Both the position numbers and the translations under genes were made by a program. Positions 42,428 to 53,213 of a DNA stretch of 64,000 nucleotides are shown here, piece by piece; position 1 is the stretch's first letter, and every line of letters starts with the position of its first letter. Location: NCBI GenBank assembly GCA_958295865.1, contig CATQHF010000001.1:620001-684000 (forward strand), read 5' to 3'. The notes under the pieces were generated by a model. That model worked only from the letters and a program-made list of their open reading frames with translations. It made no database searches and was not told the origin of the DNA. Source of the DNA: an uncultured Dehalococcoidia bacterium. Its GTDB lineage: Bacteria; Chloroflexota; Dehalococcoidia; Lucifugimonadales; JADFKI01.

Positions 42428-43177
42428 CTAGGTTGCCGTAAGTCCGCCGTCGATGACCAGTTCGCCGCCGGTCATGTACGACGATTCGTCAGAGGCGAGG
42501 AACAGCACGCCGTAGGCAACATCTTCCGGGCTGCCCATGCGTGGTATCGGGATGTTGACGGCGCGCTGCTCGCGCATCCCTTCTTCCGGGAATACGAGGT
42601 CGAGCATATCGGTCTCGATAGGCCCCGGATGCACCGAGTTGACGCGGATGTTCTCTGCGGCGTATTGCACCGCGAGCGACTTGGTGAGCAGCCGCACCGC
42701 GCCCTTGGATGCGTTGTACGCGGTAGCGCCCGCGCTGCCGATGAGTCCGGCGACCGACGAGATGTTGACGATAGAGCCGCCGCCGCCCGCTCGCATCGCG
42801 GGAACGACGGAGCGCGCGCCCAGAAAGACGCCCTTGCCGTTGATGTCCAGCATCCTATCCCAGTCCGCCCCACTCGTCTCCTCCACATTGGCGCGCCGGT
42901 ATATGCCGGCGTTGTTCACCAGTATATCCAGCCTGCCGTAAGCGGTCATAACGGCGTCAACGGCTTCCAGCCACTGCCGTTCGTCCGTAACATCGAGGTT
43001 GACGAACATCGCCTCACCGCCCGCCGCGCCGATTTCGGCCGCCAGCTCGCGCCCAGCGTCCTCGCGGATGTCCGCAATGCCAACCTTAGCGCCCTCGCGC
43101 GCGAACATCCGCGCTTCGACCGCCCCCATGCCGCGCGCGCCGCCACTGATAAGCGCAACCTTGCCTTCAAGTCTCAT
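42428..43177 (-). CDS. SDR family oxidoreductase
   Basis: The 249-residue classical SDR has the standard TGGARGMGAVEARMFA cofactor turn (residues 12-27), NNAGIYRRANVEE near 90, active-site INISSVAGLIGS, catalytic YNASK and HPGPIETDM. It is similar in overall plan to the product at 8111 but has a normal-length glycine loop. Ile-Ala-Asp after strand 2 (VGIADIRED) favours NAD(H). Substrate unknown. It precedes the class III aminotransferase by 22 bp. Confidence 0.87.
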   Translation of the reverse strand: MRLEGKVALISGGARGMGAVEARMFAREGAKVGIADIREDAGRELAAEIGAAGGEAMFVNLDVTDERQWLEAVDAVMTAYGRLDILVNNAGIYRRANVEETSGADWDRMLDINGKGVFLGARSVVPAMRAGGGGSIVNISSVAGLIGSAGATAYNASKGAVRLLTKSLAVQYAAENIRVNSVHPGPIETDMLDLVFPEEGMREQRAVNIPIPRMGSPEDVAYGVLFLASDESSYMTGGELVIDGGLTAT

Positions 43178-43239
43178 GGAAACACCTCAGTCAGGAAGTT
43201 GGCGCAAAGCCGGCTATCGGCGATTGCTGCCGAAGATGG

Positions 43240-43311
43240 AGCGGGAGACGGGATTCGAACCCGCGACACCCTGCTTGGAAGGCAGGCACTCTACCACTGA
43301 GTTACTCCCGC
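43240..43311 (-). tRNA. tRNA-Gly (anticodon TCC)
   Basis: A normal cloverleaf: acceptor GCGGGAG/CTCCCGC, D-arm ACTC/GAGT, anticodon arm CCTGC-CTTCCAA-GCAGG, T-arm GCGGG-TTCGAAT-CCCGT and U73 as expected for glycine. No CCA is encoded. Confidence 0.97.
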
Positions 43312-43435
43312 TCGCCTTTAAGCATAGCACACCAAGCGGAAGTAGCGTAACGGGCGGCGCTTGCGATTTCGCGGCATGCGCGGGTGATGTAAGATACTCT
43401 TCGCTATATTCGCGTAAATGACAAGGAGGTGGCGT

Positions 43436-44170
43436 ATGGAGTTGAGGGAACGCCTTGATAACCAATGGACGGAGTCGGCGCAAGACTGGATAGAAACCGA
43501 CCAAGCCGTCCGCACCGGCATGCTCGACAGGTGGATGCTGAGCGCGCTGGGGGATGTTCACGCCAAGACGGTGATCGACATCGGCTGCGGCGAGGGCAGG
43601 TTCTCCCGCCTGCTGTCCCGGCTCGGCGCGACAGTTACCGGCGTCGACATCACCGAGGCGCTGATAGCAAGGGCGCGCGCGCTGGCATCGGAAGGCGAAA
43701 CATACCTGATTGGCAATGCCGAAAACCTTCATGGCATAGCGGATGCCAGATTCGACCTTGCGGTGTCCTACATCGTCCTCGTGGATCTGCTCGACTACCG
43801 CCGCGCCATCGGCGAAGCGTACCGCGTGCTGCGTCCCGGCGGCAGGCTTGTAGTCTGCAACATCCATCCCATGCGGAGCGCCTCACTCCACAACGGCTGG
43901 ATTAGGCAGGGAGACAAGAAGCTGTTCTACCCTCTGGACGACTACACCGACGAAGGCCCGCGCGAATGGCTGTGGTGGGGCAGACCCTTCATCAACATGC
44001 ACAGGACGCTCGCCGCCTACATCTCCGCATTTCTGGACGCCGGGTTCGCGCTTCGCGGACTTCACGAGCCAACGCCCTCCGACGAAGAACTCGCCGCCAA
44101 CCCCGGCTTCGATGACGAGTTCCGCGCCCCAAACTTCATCATCTACATCTTGGAAAAACCGACTTATTAG
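43436..44170 (+). CDS. Class I SAM-dependent methyltransferase
   Basis: The 244-residue protein has motif I VIDIGCGEGRFSRLLSRLG near residues 46-64, an acidic end to strand 2 (VTGVDIT), and post-I/II motifs FDLAVSYIVLVDL and LRPGGRLVVCNIHP. The family methylates small molecules, and the C-terminal region (WLWWGRPFINMHRTLAAY) is typical of UbiG-like small-molecule enzymes. The ATG at 43436 is preferred to the one at 43418 because AAGGAGGTG lies directly upstream. The acceptor substrate is unknown. Confidence 0.87.
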   Translation: MELRERLDNQWTESAQDWIETDQAVRTGMLDRWMLSALGDVHAKTVIDIGCGEGRFSRLLSRLGATVTGVDITEALIARARALASEGETYLIGNAENLHGIADARFDLAVSYIVLVDLLDYRRAIGEAYRVLRPGGRLVVCNIHPMRSASLHNGWIRQGDKKLFYPLDDYTDEGPREWLWWGRPFINMHRTLAAYISAFLDAGFALRGLHEPTPSDEELAANPGFDDEFRAPNFIIYILEKPTY

Positions 44171-44296
44171 CCCCATCCCGTCTATCCTGCCCATGTCCAT
44201 CCCGTCCATGGATGTTAGCGTCCGTTCCTGTGCTACAATGTCGCGTAAATGCCGCCGAATCGCGCGGCGCTATCCTGTTCCAGAGGTACTATCCCA

Positions 44297-45139
44297 ATGG
44301 CATACGAATTCATCGAGTACAACGCATCGGACGGCATCGGGCGCGTAAGGCTGAACAGACCGCAGAAGCTCAACGCCCTGAGCCGCGAACTTCAGCTTGA
44401 GATGGTGGACTGCCTGCAAAGCGCGGATGACGACCCCGATGTGCGCGTGATGACGCTTATGGGCAACGGGCGCGCCTTCTGCGCCGGCTACGACATCACG
44501 CCGCCTTCGACGCCCGAAGAAGCGCGCGCCGCGCAAGAGCGTCGGGACAACATCCGCGCCGACATCCACCGCATGAAGCAGACGCCCAACACTATGGCGC
44601 AGGTGCTCAACCTCAGCAAGCCGGTCATCGCGGGCATTCACGGCTACTGCATCGCAGGCGGCACAGACCTCGCTATGCACTGCGACATATCCATCGCCGC
44701 CGCCGACGCGCAGATAGGCTTCCCGCCCGTGCGCTCCATGGGCACGCCGCCCACCCACATGTGGACTTACATGGTAGGCCCCCAGTGGGCGAAGTGGTTC
44801 CTGCTCACGGGCGAATCGGTGTCAGGCGAGCGCGCGGCTGAGATTGGGCTTGTGTGGAAGTCCGTGCCGCGTGAGCAGCTTGAGGACGCCGTCGAGGATC
44901 TCGCCTGCACTATGGCGCGCATACCCTGGGAGCTGCTTGCCGCCAACAAGAGCATCGTGAACCGCGCGCTGGAGCTGATGGGACGCAACACATTGCAGCA
45001 CATCGCCGCCGAGACCGACGCCGTAGCGCATCAAGCGCCCATCGTGAAAGAGTTCGCGCGCCGTTCTAGGGAAGACGGCCTTAAAGCCGCCCTCGATTGG
45101 CGCGACGGCCCATTCCGCGACTATCGCGGCAGCCGTTAG
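44297..45139 (+). CDS. Enoyl-CoA hydratase/isomerase family protein
   Basis: The 280-residue crotonase-fold protein has RVRLNRPQKLNALS near the start, the oxyanion loop GRAFCAGYDI near residues 64-73 and IHGYCIAGGTDLAMHCDISIAA near 115-136. The downstream acidic residue expected of hydratases is not clear (FPPVRSMGTPP), so the exact reaction is uncertain. The ATG at 44297 has AGAGGT upstream; the frame is open 16 codons earlier. An interspersed repeat follows the stop by 15 bp. Confidence 0.88.
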   Translation: MAYEFIEYNASDGIGRVRLNRPQKLNALSRELQLEMVDCLQSADDDPDVRVMTLMGNGRAFCAGYDITPPSTPEEARAAQERRDNIRADIHRMKQTPNTMAQVLNLSKPVIAGIHGYCIAGGTDLAMHCDISIAAADAQIGFPPVRSMGTPPTHMWTYMVGPQWAKWFLLTGESVSGERAAEIGLVWKSVPREQLEDAVEDLACTMARIPWELLAANKSIVNRALELMGRNTLQHIAAETDAVAHQAPIVKEFARRSREDGLKAALDWRDGPFRDYRGSR

Positions 45140-45153
45140 TGCACTGAAATGTT

Positions 45154-45271
45154 TAGGTTCTGCTGACACTCCGACTTTTCAGCCCGTCATTCCTGCGAAA
45201 GAAAGTCACCCCTGCGAAAGCAGGGGCAGGAATCCAGAGCTTCCAATGGGCGGAAATGTCCACAGAACCTA
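45154..45271. repeat. Compact 118-bp interspersed element with terminal inverted repeats
   Basis: TAGGTTCTG-CTGACA (45154) and TGTCCA-CAGAACCTA (to 45271) are near-perfect terminal inverted repeats. They enclose CGTCATTCCTGCGAAAG, CCTGCGAAAGCAGGGGCAGG and CAATGGGCGG. This is the clearest copy for defining the ends of the family. Confidence 0.85.
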
Positions 45272-45295
45272 GCCTGTATAGACAGAACGAACAAC

Positions 45296-46249
45296 TTATC
45301 CACCGAGTGTCTCATTAAAGTGGGGCATCACTTCGGCCGCGAAAAGCTCCAAGTCGGCGATGCTGACCGGCTCCGGGAAGAGCAGGAAGAAATAGCCTAT
45401 GCCGTAGTCGGTGTACTGCCGCAGCTTCTCCACGCACTGCGGCGGCGTTCCAACGATGGCGCTGCCAAGCGATGCCCTGAACCGCTCCGATGAGACGCCA
45501 TGCCGCGCCGCATGCGCCGCCAGCAGCGCCTCTACCGCATCCTCATCCCTGCCGATGAACACATGCGCGTTATGGCTCAGCGCGACTTCTGACGGGTCGC
45601 GCCCCGCCGCCCGGCAGTGTGCATCCAAGACGCTCCGCTTCGCCTCATGCTCCGCGATGCTCATATCGGCGCGCATATTAGCGATGTCCGCATGCGCCGC
45701 CGCCACTCGCAGCAAATGCCTCTCGCCATGCCCGCCGATGAGTATGGGCGGGCGCGGCTTCTGCGCCGGCGCCGGGTCGCACAGCGCGTTATCCAGCCGA
45801 TAGTATTCGCCCTCGAAGCTCACGCGCTCCCCCGACCACAGCAGCCTTATCACCCGCGCGGCTTCGTCCAGCATCGCCGCGCGCTTGGATGTAGGCGGGT
45901 AGGGCAGCCCGTATGCGATGTGATCGCCCTCGCCGCCGCCTGCGCCGATGCCCAGCGTCAGCCTGCCCCCGCTGATGACATCCAGCGTAGCCGCCATCTT
46001 CGCCAGCGTCGCCGGGTGGCGATACAGATTAGCAAGCACAAGCGGCACAAGCCGAACCCGCGTCGTCTCCGCCGCCAGCGCCGAAAGCGTCGTCCAGCAC
46101 TCCAGCGTCGGCACTCCCAGCAGGTCGTACAGCGATGCCGCATCATAACCGAGCCTGTCCGCCGCCTGAAAAATCTCCCGCAAATAAGAGTAATCGCAGC
46201 CGCCCTGATGCAGGCGCACGGCGAACTTGATTCTATCGGTCATAGCCAT
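45296..46249 (-). CDS. LLM class flavin-dependent oxidoreductase
   Basis: The 317-residue luciferase-like TIM-barrel protein has [60 protein letters not shown] (about 68-106) and [21 protein letters not shown], typical of F420-dependent LLM oxidoreductases. Its start overlaps the end of the upstream methyltransferase gene by 11-17 bases depending on which ATG is used (46249 or 46243). Substrate unknown. It is a distant paralogue of the 16083 gene. Confidence 0.88.
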   Translation of the reverse strand: MAMTDRIKFAVRLHQGGCDYSYLREIFQAADRLGYDAASLYDLLGVPTLECWTTLSALAAETTRVRLVPLVLANLYRHPATLAKMAATLDVISGGRLTLGIGAGGGEGDHIAYGLPYPPTSKRAAMLDEAARVIRLLWSGERVSFEGEYYRLDNALCDPAPAQKPRPPILIGGHGERHLLRVAAAHADIANMRADMSIAEHEAKRSVLDAHCRAAGRDPSEVALSHNAHVFIGRDEDAVEALLAAHAARHGVSSERFRASLGSAIVGTPPQCVEKLRQYTDYGIGYFFLLFPEPVSIADLELFAAEVMPHFNETLGG

Positions 46250-46970
46250 TCCGATTGATAGATGAAATCGCGCGCGAAAAATCCCGACCGAGTTGATTCG
46301 TCTTCTTTGTCTTCACGAACACCAAGAAGTAAGAATGGTTCTTGCGCGCGTGGACTTGTCGAATAACGCGGCTCATGGCGGGCTTATTGGGCCGAACAAC
46401 CACGAACAGATCCTTGGCGTAAAATCCGATGTTCGCGTATTCATTGATGATTTCTACATGCGTCAAATGCTGCGTGTTTGCGCTAACTTCATCTTGGCAC
46501 TTAACAATCAGCGTCCCTTTTGGTTTCAGAACCCGCTTTGCCTCTCTGCCGGCGGTGAAGTACATATCCAGCACTGCCGCATGGTATTTTGGCCCTTCGT
46601 TTCTTGCCAGACCGTCGGAATAATGAGACCGGAACGCAGAGTATGAATTCGCCCCCGCCATATTGCTGCTGTCGCGGCGATACAGCCCCTCCATATAAGG
46701 CGGGTCGAGTACAACGCAGTCTATCGTTCCGTCCTCGTATGGCAAATCGCGGCAGTCTATCCCACCCTGAATATCCGTAGCCAGCAGATTATATTTGCCT
46801 TCTGCGACATTCCGCCAGAAAACGCCTTTGCCAAAAGTTACATCCGCAACGGTAGAGGCTTCCGGCACATGCAAATCGAGTATTTCGGGAAACACATCCG
46901 CGTTTCCTGCGACATGAGCCGAATGAATCAGTTCACTGGTGGTTGCGCCTCGCGGCGACTTGCGCTTCAT
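46233..46970 (-). CDS. Orphan DNA methyltransferase-like protein (DPPY)
   Basis: The 245-residue protein has motif I-like [17 protein letters not shown] near residues 42-58, an acidic residue in LLATDIQGG and motif [15 protein letters not shown] near 86-98, followed by [18 protein letters not shown] preceded by motif I is the alpha/gamma order of N6-adenine or N4-cytosine methyltransferases. A target recognition domain is small or absent. No restriction gene is adjacent, so it may be regulatory or a relic. An RNA substrate cannot be excluded. Confidence 0.78.
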   Translation of the reverse strand: MKRKSPRGATTSELIHSAHVAGNADVFPEILDLHVPEASTVADVTFGKGVFWRNVAEGKYNLLATDIQGGIDCRDLPYEDGTIDCVVLDPPYMEGLYRRDSSNMAGANSYSAFRSHYSDGLARNEGPKYHAAVLDMYFTAGREAKRVLKPKGTLIVKCQDEVSANTQHLTHVEIINEYANIGFYAKDLFVVVRPNKPAMSRVIRQVHARKNHSYFLVFVKTKKTNQLGRDFSRAISSINRNGYDR

Positions 46971-47017
46971 GCCATCATTCCCCTTTTCCGTCCCAAGCCT
47001 TGCCTTCCATACTCGCG

Positions 47018-49843
47018 CTACGACCTCATATCACCCCAGTTGTCGCCCGTCTTCAGCTCCACCTCAAGCGGCACATCGAATTGGACATTGGGCGGTATTG
47101 CCGACGGCATCAGCTCGGTGATGATCGCCTGCATTCGTTCCAGTTCGGCGCGGGGCAGCTCGAAGATGAGCTCGTCGTGCACCTGAATTATCATCTTGGC
47201 TTGCATGGCGAGTTCGTCCATGCGCTGCTGGATGCGAATCATCGCTATCTTGATGATGTCCGAGGCGGTGCCCTGGATGGGCATATTGACCGCCATGCGC
47301 TCTCCCGCCGCGCGTGTGTGATAGTTGCGCGAGTGAACTTCGTTGATGCGCCGCCGCCGCCCCATCAGCGTCTCCACATAGCCGTCGGCGCGCACCTGCT
47401 CCTTGATGCCCTCGATATATCCTTGAATGCCGGGATAATTCGTGAAGTAAGTGTCTATGAACGCCTTGCCCTCCTCCGCGCTGAAGCCCGTCTGCTGCCG
47501 TATCCCGAACGGGCTTAGCCCATACAGCACCCCAAAGTTCATTATCTTGGCGACGCGCCGCTTCTCTGCGTCGACATCGCCCATCGGCACGCCATAGACC
47601 GATGCCGCCGTCGCCGCGTGGATGTCCTCGCCGTTGTGGAACGCGGACATAAGCCCTTCGTCCCGCGAGTAGTGCGCCAGTATCCGCAGCTCTATCTGCG
47701 AATAGTCCGCGCCCAGCAGCGTCCAGTCCGCGTTCTCCGCGACGAACGCCTTTCGCACCTGCCGCCCCAACTCGGTGCGGATTGGGATGTTCTGCAAGTT
47801 CGGCTCTGTGCTGGACAATCGCCCCGTGTCCGAACCCGTCTGCTTGAACTCGGTATGAATCCTGCCGGTGTTGGGGTTGACCAGCGTGGGCAGCGCATCC
47901 ACATAAGTTGACTTCAGCTTGGTCAGCTGCCGATACTCCAGCACCATGTCGAGCACCTGATACGCCTTTGGGTCCACCCCCTCGGCGTTCCCGCTGTCCA
48001 GGAACTCCTTTAGCCCGTCGAGCGCGGCGGCGTTAGTCGTGTAGCCTCCGCTTGGCGTCTTGCGAGTTGGCGGCAGGTGGAGTTCGTTGAACAGCACATC
48101 GCCAAGCTGCCGAGGCGAATTGAGGTTGAACTCATGCCCCACCGTGTCGTACATGCTCTGTCGAATGGCGTCTATCTGCTCGCCCATCTGAACGGACATC
48201 GGCGCGAGCGCGCCCGTGTCGATAGCCACGCCGTCCCGCTGCATCTTCACCAGCACAGGCACGAGAGGCATCTCCAAAGTGTCAAAGGTATGTCTTAGGT
48301 CGTTCTCTTCGAACTCATTCTTGAACACATCTATAAGGCGGTATGTCATATCCGCGTCCGCTGCGGCATAGTCGGCGGCTTTGGCAATCTGCACCTTGTC
48401 CATCGTTACCTGATTGCGCCCTTTGCCGATGAGTTCCTCGATAGGCGTCATATCCTCCTTCAGCATGGAGAGCGCAAGCGGCTTCAGCCCGACCGCCGTC
48501 CGCGTCCGCCCGCACAGATGCGCCGCTATCATCGTGTCAAAGGCAATCTTCACATCTATCCCATAGTTCGCCAGCACCGTCATGTCATAGTTGGCATTGT
48601 GCGCGGCAAGTCCGCGTCTGCCCGATTCCAGCAGCGGGCGCAGCCTGTCCAGCGCATATCCGCGCGGAAGCTGCCGCCCTTCCTGATGCCCGACAGGAAC
48701 ATACCACCCCTTGCCCGCCTCATTGGAGAACGACAAGCCCACAAGCTCGGCGAGCATCGCCGTCTGCGAAGTCGTCTCCGTATCGAACGCGACAATCTCG
48801 GACGATTCCAGCGCAAGCAGCATCTCATCCAGTGCCGCCTCGTTGTCCACAATCTTATAGTCGGTGGGCATGCGCTCTTCGGCGGGTTCATCCAGCATGC
48901 CAAGCTGCTCGCTCTGCGCGCCCGCGAACGGGATGCGGTTCACCATGCTGAAGAACTCAAGGTCGCGCATCAGCGACAGCACAGCGCCGCGCTCGTAGCC
49001 CCCGAAGCGCGACGCCTCCAGGTCGAGCTGCACAGGCACATCGCGGCGAATAGTCGTCAGCATCTTGCACTGGAACGCCACCTCTTCGTTCTCACGCAGC
49101 GATTTCTGTATGCTAGGGGGCTTCACCTCGTCCAGATGCTCATATATGCCATTTATGTCGCCGTACTCTGTGAGCAGCTTCACGGCGGTCTTCCTGCCCA
49201 CGCGCGGCACGCCGGGGATGTTGTCCGACTTGTCGCCCTCCAGCGCCTTGATCTCCGCTACATACTCAGGCCCCAGCCCACCGTAGCGCTCCCTTACTCT
49301 CGCTATGTCATACGCATTGGCGCGCTGCCGCCCGGAGTCGAGCAGCACCCTCACCGACGGCGACACCAGTTGCAGGATGTCGCTGTCGCCCGTGAGGATG
49401 AGCGTATTTATATGCTGCGCCTCCGCTTGGCTGCCAAGCGTGCCAAGCAGGTCGTCGGCTTCAAACCCCGCCATCTCGAACACCGGCACGCTAAACGCAT
49501 CCATGAACTGATGTACACGATGAAACTGCTCCCGAAGTTCGGGGGGCGTCGGCGGGCGATGCGCCTTGTATTCGTCGAACGCCTCATGGCGGAAGGTCGG
49601 AGCCGACACATCGAAGGTAACGATGCAGTGGGTCGGCTTCCACTCTTCCAGCGTCCGCAGGAACATGTTCAGGAAGCCGTACACCCCTGACACCACCTCG
49701 CCCGTGCTCTGCACGGTTAGCGGATCGCGCATAGCGTGGTGCGCGCGATGCACGAGGGCATGCCCGTCTATCAGTATCAGCAGTTGGCTTTGTTCAGGCT
49801 CTAGCAGCGGCGCTGCGCCTGCGGCAGTGGTCATAACATTCAC
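47018..49843 (-). CDS. polA: DNA polymerase I
   Basis: The 941-residue protein has all three domains: a 5'-3' exonuclease (about 1-300, [17 protein letters not shown] and [19 protein letters not shown] region), a 3'-5' exonuclease (about 330-520, with the DxE residues in [11 protein letters not shown] and [12 protein letters not shown]) and the family A polymerase with motif [15 protein letters not shown], motif [20 protein letters not shown] and motif [10 protein letters not shown]. Retention of the DxE indicates active proofreading, which many PolA proteins have lost. It acts in Okazaki fragment processing and repair. Confidence 0.96.
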   Translation of the reverse strand: MNVMTTAAGAAPLLEPEQSQLLILIDGHALVHRAHHAMRDPLTVQSTGEVVSGVYGFLNMFLRTLEEWKPTHCIVTFDVSAPTFRHEAFDEYKAHRPPTPPELREQFHRVHQFMDAFSVPVFEMAGFEADDLLGTLGSQAEAQHINTLILTGDSDILQLVSPSVRVLLDSGRQRANAYDIARVRERYGGLGPEYVAEIKALEGDKSDNIPGVPRVGRKTAVKLLTEYGDINGIYEHLDEVKPPSIQKSLRENEEVAFQCKMLTTIRRDVPVQLDLEASRFGGYERGAVLSLMRDLEFFSMVNRIPFAGAQSEQLGMLDEPAEERMPTDYKIVDNEAALDEMLLALESSEIVAFDTETTSQTAMLAELVGLSFSNEAGKGWYVPVGHQEGRQLPRGYALDRLRPLLESGRRGLAAHNANYDMTVLANYGIDVKIAFDTMIAAHLCGRTRTAVGLKPLALSMLKEDMTPIEELIGKGRNQVTMDKVQIAKAADYAAADADMTYRLIDVFKNEFEENDLRHTFDTLEMPLVPVLVKMQRDGVAIDTGALAPMSVQMGEQIDAIRQSMYDTVGHEFNLNSPRQLGDVLFNELHLPPTRKTPSGGYTTNAAALDGLKEFLDSGNAEGVDPKAYQVLDMVLEYRQLTKLKSTYVDALPTLVNPNTGRIHTEFKQTGSDTGRLSSTEPNLQNIPIRTELGRQVRKAFVAENADWTLLGADYSQIELRILAHYSRDEGLMSAFHNGEDIHAATAASVYGVPMGDVDAEKRRVAKIMNFGVLYGLSPFGIRQQTGFSAEEGKAFIDTYFTNYPGIQGYIEGIKEQVRADGYVETLMGRRRRINEVHSRNYHTRAAGERMAVNMPIQGTASDIIKIAMIRIQQRMDELAMQAKMIIQVHDELIFELPRAELERMQAIITELMPSAIPPNVQFDVPLEVELKTGDNWGDMRS

Positions 49844-49985
49844 CCGTCACCCGTGAGCATTGAGATATGGGTTGATTATACACGCGCCATCGCAAGAGTT
49901 CACAAGGCAAGCGCGGTTCGCGTTTCGACGCACAATGCCAACCGTCTCATAAGCGGTCAGCCCAACCCGTCTGCGAAAAGACACA

Positions 49986-50333
49986 TCAATTCAGCAGCAT
50001 AAGCGCCCACACGACCAGCGCCAAAATCAGGGAGACGAACACGGCTGCCGAACCAAAGTCCTTTGCCTTTCTGGCCAGGTCATCGAACCCGGTGTCTATG
50101 CGGTCTATGGCAGCCTCAATCGCCGAGTTCACCAACTCGACGATGAGCACCAATAGCAGCGTCCCTATCATCAGCGCGCGCTCGACGTTGTCGTCCCCCA
50201 GCCACACCGCCACAGGAAGCAGAATCAGCGACAGCAAGACCTCCAGACGGAAGGACGCCTCGTCGACGAAGGCGTCCCGAAGCCCGGCGTATGAATACTT
50301 GAGGGCGCGAATCAGCCGCCAGATGTCCAGCAT
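49986..50333 (-). CDS. dgkA: Diacylglycerol/undecaprenol kinase
   Basis: The 115-residue integral membrane kinase has the DgkA pattern: ALKYSYAGLRDAFVDEASFRLE, the catalytic region LIVELVNSAIEAAIDRI near residues 62-78 and DLARKAKDFGSAAVFVSL, with three hydrophobic segments. Gram-positive-type members phosphorylate undecaprenol, E. coli DgkA diacylglycerol. It starts one base after the MFS stop codon, so the two are co-transcribed, and polA follows 142 bp downstream. Confidence 0.92.
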   Translation of the reverse strand: MLDIWRLIRALKYSYAGLRDAFVDEASFRLEVLLSLILLPVAVWLGDDNVERALMIGTLLLVLIVELVNSAIEAAIDRIDTGFDDLARKAKDFGSAAVFVSLILALVVWALMLLN

Positions 50334-50334
50334 A

Positions 50335-51567
50335 CTACACGCGCAGCCGTCGCAGCGTCGGCCTGAATATGCCGAGCCACAGCACGAACGCCAGCATTAT
50401 CAGCGCGCCGCCGCCCAGCGACATCGGCCAGCCGTAGTATTCGCCCACGGTGCCGAGAGGCCAAGCGCCTATGTAATGCACCGCCGCGCCGATAAGCCAC
50501 AAGCTCATCATGCGCCCGCGAAGCTCCGGCGGCGTGGTTATCTGAAGCACCGTCGTTCCCATGGATATGAAGCCGGTGAAGCCCACGCCCGTGAAGAACA
50601 AAAGCACCAGCGAAACGATGTAAATCGGCGATAGCGCGAACAGGAACAAGGTTATCCCGAACAGGATTATCATGCCCAGCAGCAGCCAGTTCTTCTGTCG
50701 CGTGTTGCCCAGAGACGCCAAGAATATGTTGCCCACCAGCGAGCCTAACCCCGCTACCGTCAGCAAAAATCCCGCGCCGTCGGCGTTCAACTTCAAGACT
50801 TCCTTGCCGAATGCGGGCAGCACCTGCACATACGCCGCGCCGAAGAACCCGAAGGCAAAACTCAGCCCCACCATAGTGAACGCTATGGGCGTCAGCGCCA
50901 CAAACCTTATCCCCTCCCAGAAGTCCCGCAGCATGTTCGTATCCTTGGGCTGGCTGCGCGACTCCACCCCCGAAATCATCAGCAGGAACAGGCTGCCAAT
51001 CGCATAGCACACCGCGTTGAAGTACAGCGCATGCCCCATCCCTACATACTGGATTATCCAGCCCGCCAGCGACGGCCCCATGATGCGCCCCGTATTGAAC
51101 ACCGCCATGTTCAGCGAGGTGGCGTTCAGGATGTCGTCCTTGCCCACCAAGTCGGGGACTATTGCCATTCGCGCGGGCATGTTCAAGCCCTGGATTATCC
51201 CCAGCGTGAAGGATATGGCGTATATGTGCCATATAGAAATCAGCTGATACAGCGTCAGCGTCGCCGCCCCGAAAATCAGAACCGCCACTATCGTCTGGCT
51301 GTAAAACAGCATCCAGCGCCTATCGATCCTGTCGGCGAAGATGCCGCCGAACATCAGCATGGCGAGGTTCGGCGTGCCGTATATGGCGATGACCAGCCCA
51401 AGCTGCGCGGCAGAGTTCGTAAGCTCCAGCACCAGCCAGCCGAGTATGAGGAACTGCATCCCCAGCGCCGCGGCTTGCCCTATGCCGGCGAACCAGTACA
51501 GCCGAAAGTTGCGGTAGCGGAGCGCGCCGAGCGCCTGAGCGCCGGAAAATGTCGCCGCGAGTTGCAA
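50335..51567 (-). CDS. MFS transporter (MFS_3/DHA3-like)
   Basis: The 410-residue protein has about 12 hydrophobic segments, opens RYRNFRLYWFAGIGQAAALG and has the loop motif GGIFADRIDRRWML near residues 73-86. The family includes enterobactin and macrolide exporters. The TTG start has AAGGG upstream. It resembles the MFS product at 11594. Coupled dgkA suggests a membrane or envelope context, but the substrate is unknown. Confidence 0.87.
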   Translation of the reverse strand: MQLAATFSGAQALGALRYRNFRLYWFAGIGQAAALGMQFLILGWLVLELTNSAAQLGLVIAIYGTPNLAMLMFGGIFADRIDRRWMLFYSQTIVAVLIFGAATLTLYQLISIWHIYAISFTLGIIQGLNMPARMAIVPDLVGKDDILNATSLNMAVFNTGRIMGPSLAGWIIQYVGMGHALYFNAVCYAIGSLFLLMISGVESRSQPKDTNMLRDFWEGIRFVALTPIAFTMVGLSFAFGFFGAAYVQVLPAFGKEVLKLNADGAGFLLTVAGLGSLVGNIFLASLGNTRQKNWLLLGMIILFGITLFLFALSPIYIVSLVLLFFTGVGFTGFISMGTTVLQITTPPELRGRMMSLWLIGAAVHYIGAWPLGTVGEYYGWPMSLGGGALIMLAFVLWLGIFRPTLRRLRV

Positions 51568-51800
51568 TGCAATTGCCCTTCTTGCTATGAGTTTGTAATG
51601 GATTAGATAAGCGCAAGCACGATTCTATATGTTTGACCGACGCTTGTCATACTGAAAACCCCCTCAATTCCGCCCATCCCTGCCAGTCCCGCCAAGAAAC
51701 TTGCAACCTTACTAATGCAATTTTCTCGTCCCGCCATTTTCGCTTGCCAATCGGGTGGCGTGGTGTTAATCTCAATTCTACACGGTGCCGGGAGAGCGCG

Positions 51801-53213
51801 TTGCTCCAAAACATCGGGCGAAAGCCTATATTCTACGGCTGGTTCATTGTTGCTGCCGGCTTCTTTGCGCTGTTCGTATCCGTGGGCGCGCGAAACGGGT
51901 TCGGTGTCTTCATCAACCCCATGGAAGCGGACGGGATTTGGGAGAGCCGCGCCGCCATATCCGCCGTACTCGGGCTAGGCACGCTGGTCAACGCCATTAC
52001 ACAGCCGTTCCTCGGCGGCATGTACGACCGCTACGGCGGGCGCGTCGTAATCTCGGCAAGCCTGCTTGTGCTGGGCTTATCCACACTCGTACTCACCTTT
52101 GTGGATAGCTACGGGCCGGATTTCAGCATCAGCGTCCTCGGACTGTTCGAGCTTACCAACTCGCTCCTGTTCCTGCTAATCATATACAGCGTGGTAATGT
52201 CCGCCGCTTCGGGTGGCATATCGCTCGTAACCGTCCACTCCATGCTCTCCAAGTGGTTCTATCGCAGGCGTGGAGTCGTGCTCAGCCTCGTAACGGCAGG
52301 CACTTCTGCCGGCGGTCTGATACTCACGCCGTTCGCCAGCTTCCTCATCTTGTCATCGCATTGGCGAATCGCCTGGATTGCGCTAGGCGCATTCGTGCTT
52401 CTGCTCGCGCTGCCCCTTGCGCTGCTGATAATGCGCGACACCCCCTCCGATATGGGCGAAGTCCCGGACGGCAACGACAACGAAGATGGGCAAAGAACCG
52501 CGGGACGAGCTGCCACGCGCGCCGCCTTCACTATGCCGAAAGCGCCCTTGGAGACCTCCACTTGGAAAGACTCGCTCAGGTCGCCTCCGTTCTTGCAGCT
52601 CTCCGGCGCGTACTTCGTCTGCGGCGTAACGACCGTCATCATATCCGCCCACTATGTGCCATTCGCCATAGACTTGGGCATATCTCCCGGCGTCGCCGCC
52701 CTCGCCTTCGGCTTCATGCAGGGGCTGAACGCCGTCGGCGTAATCGTCGTCGGCTTCCTGTCGGACAAGTACAGCCGCAAGAACCTGCTCGGCACAATCT
52801 ACTTCATCCGCTTCCTCGCCTATGTGATGCTAGTTATGCCCGGCTTCATGATGATGCTCTGGGGCTTCTCCATACCGCCGTCCATCGGTATCTGGGGCTT
52901 TGCCACCCTCGCCGGTCTGTCTTGGATAGCCACGCCGCCGCTCACAAGCTCGCTCACGGCGGACATCTACGGCGTCCGCCACATCGGTACGCTGAACGGC
53001 TTGTCCACCATGTCGCACCAGGTAGGCGGCGCGCTCAGCGTATTCATGGCGGGCGTGCTATACGACTGGACGGGCGCTTATGAGATACCCTTCGCCATAG
53101 CCGGGCTTTTCCTGCTGGGCGCGACGCTCGCCAGCTACGCCGTCAACGAGCGCAAGTTCTCCGTTCGCTACCAGCCCACCCCCCCGGTGGCGTCTGCGGC
53201 GAGGTCAGACTGA
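51801..53213 (+). CDS. MFS transporter, monocarboxylate/OxlT-like
   Basis: From TTG 51801, with GGGAGAG upstream, the 470-residue protein starts MLQNIGRKPIFYGWFIVAAGFFALFVSVGARNGFGVFI, the usual opening of OxlT/MCT-like carriers. It has GGMYDRYGGRVV near 72 and about 12 TM segments, with a central cytoplasmic loop of about 60 residues. The frame is open 56 codons further upstream, but that part crosses an interspersed repeat and lacks membrane character. The family moves organic anions. The stop overlaps the ATG of the next small gene. Confidence 0.88.
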   Translation: MLQNIGRKPIFYGWFIVAAGFFALFVSVGARNGFGVFINPMEADGIWESRAAISAVLGLGTLVNAITQPFLGGMYDRYGGRVVISASLLVLGLSTLVLTFVDSYGPDFSISVLGLFELTNSLLFLLIIYSVVMSAASGGISLVTVHSMLSKWFYRRRGVVLSLVTAGTSAGGLILTPFASFLILSSHWRIAWIALGAFVLLLALPLALLIMRDTPSDMGEVPDGNDNEDGQRTAGRAATRAAFTMPKAPLETSTWKDSLRSPPFLQLSGAYFVCGVTTVIISAHYVPFAIDLGISPGVAALAFGFMQGLNAVGVIVVGFLSDKYSRKNLLGTIYFIRFLAYVMLVMPGFMMMLWGFSIPPSIGIWGFATLAGLSWIATPPLTSSLTADIYGVRHIGTLNGLSTMSHQVGGALSVFMAGVLYDWTGAYEIPFAIAGLFLLGATLASYAVNERKFSVRYQPTPPVASAARSD

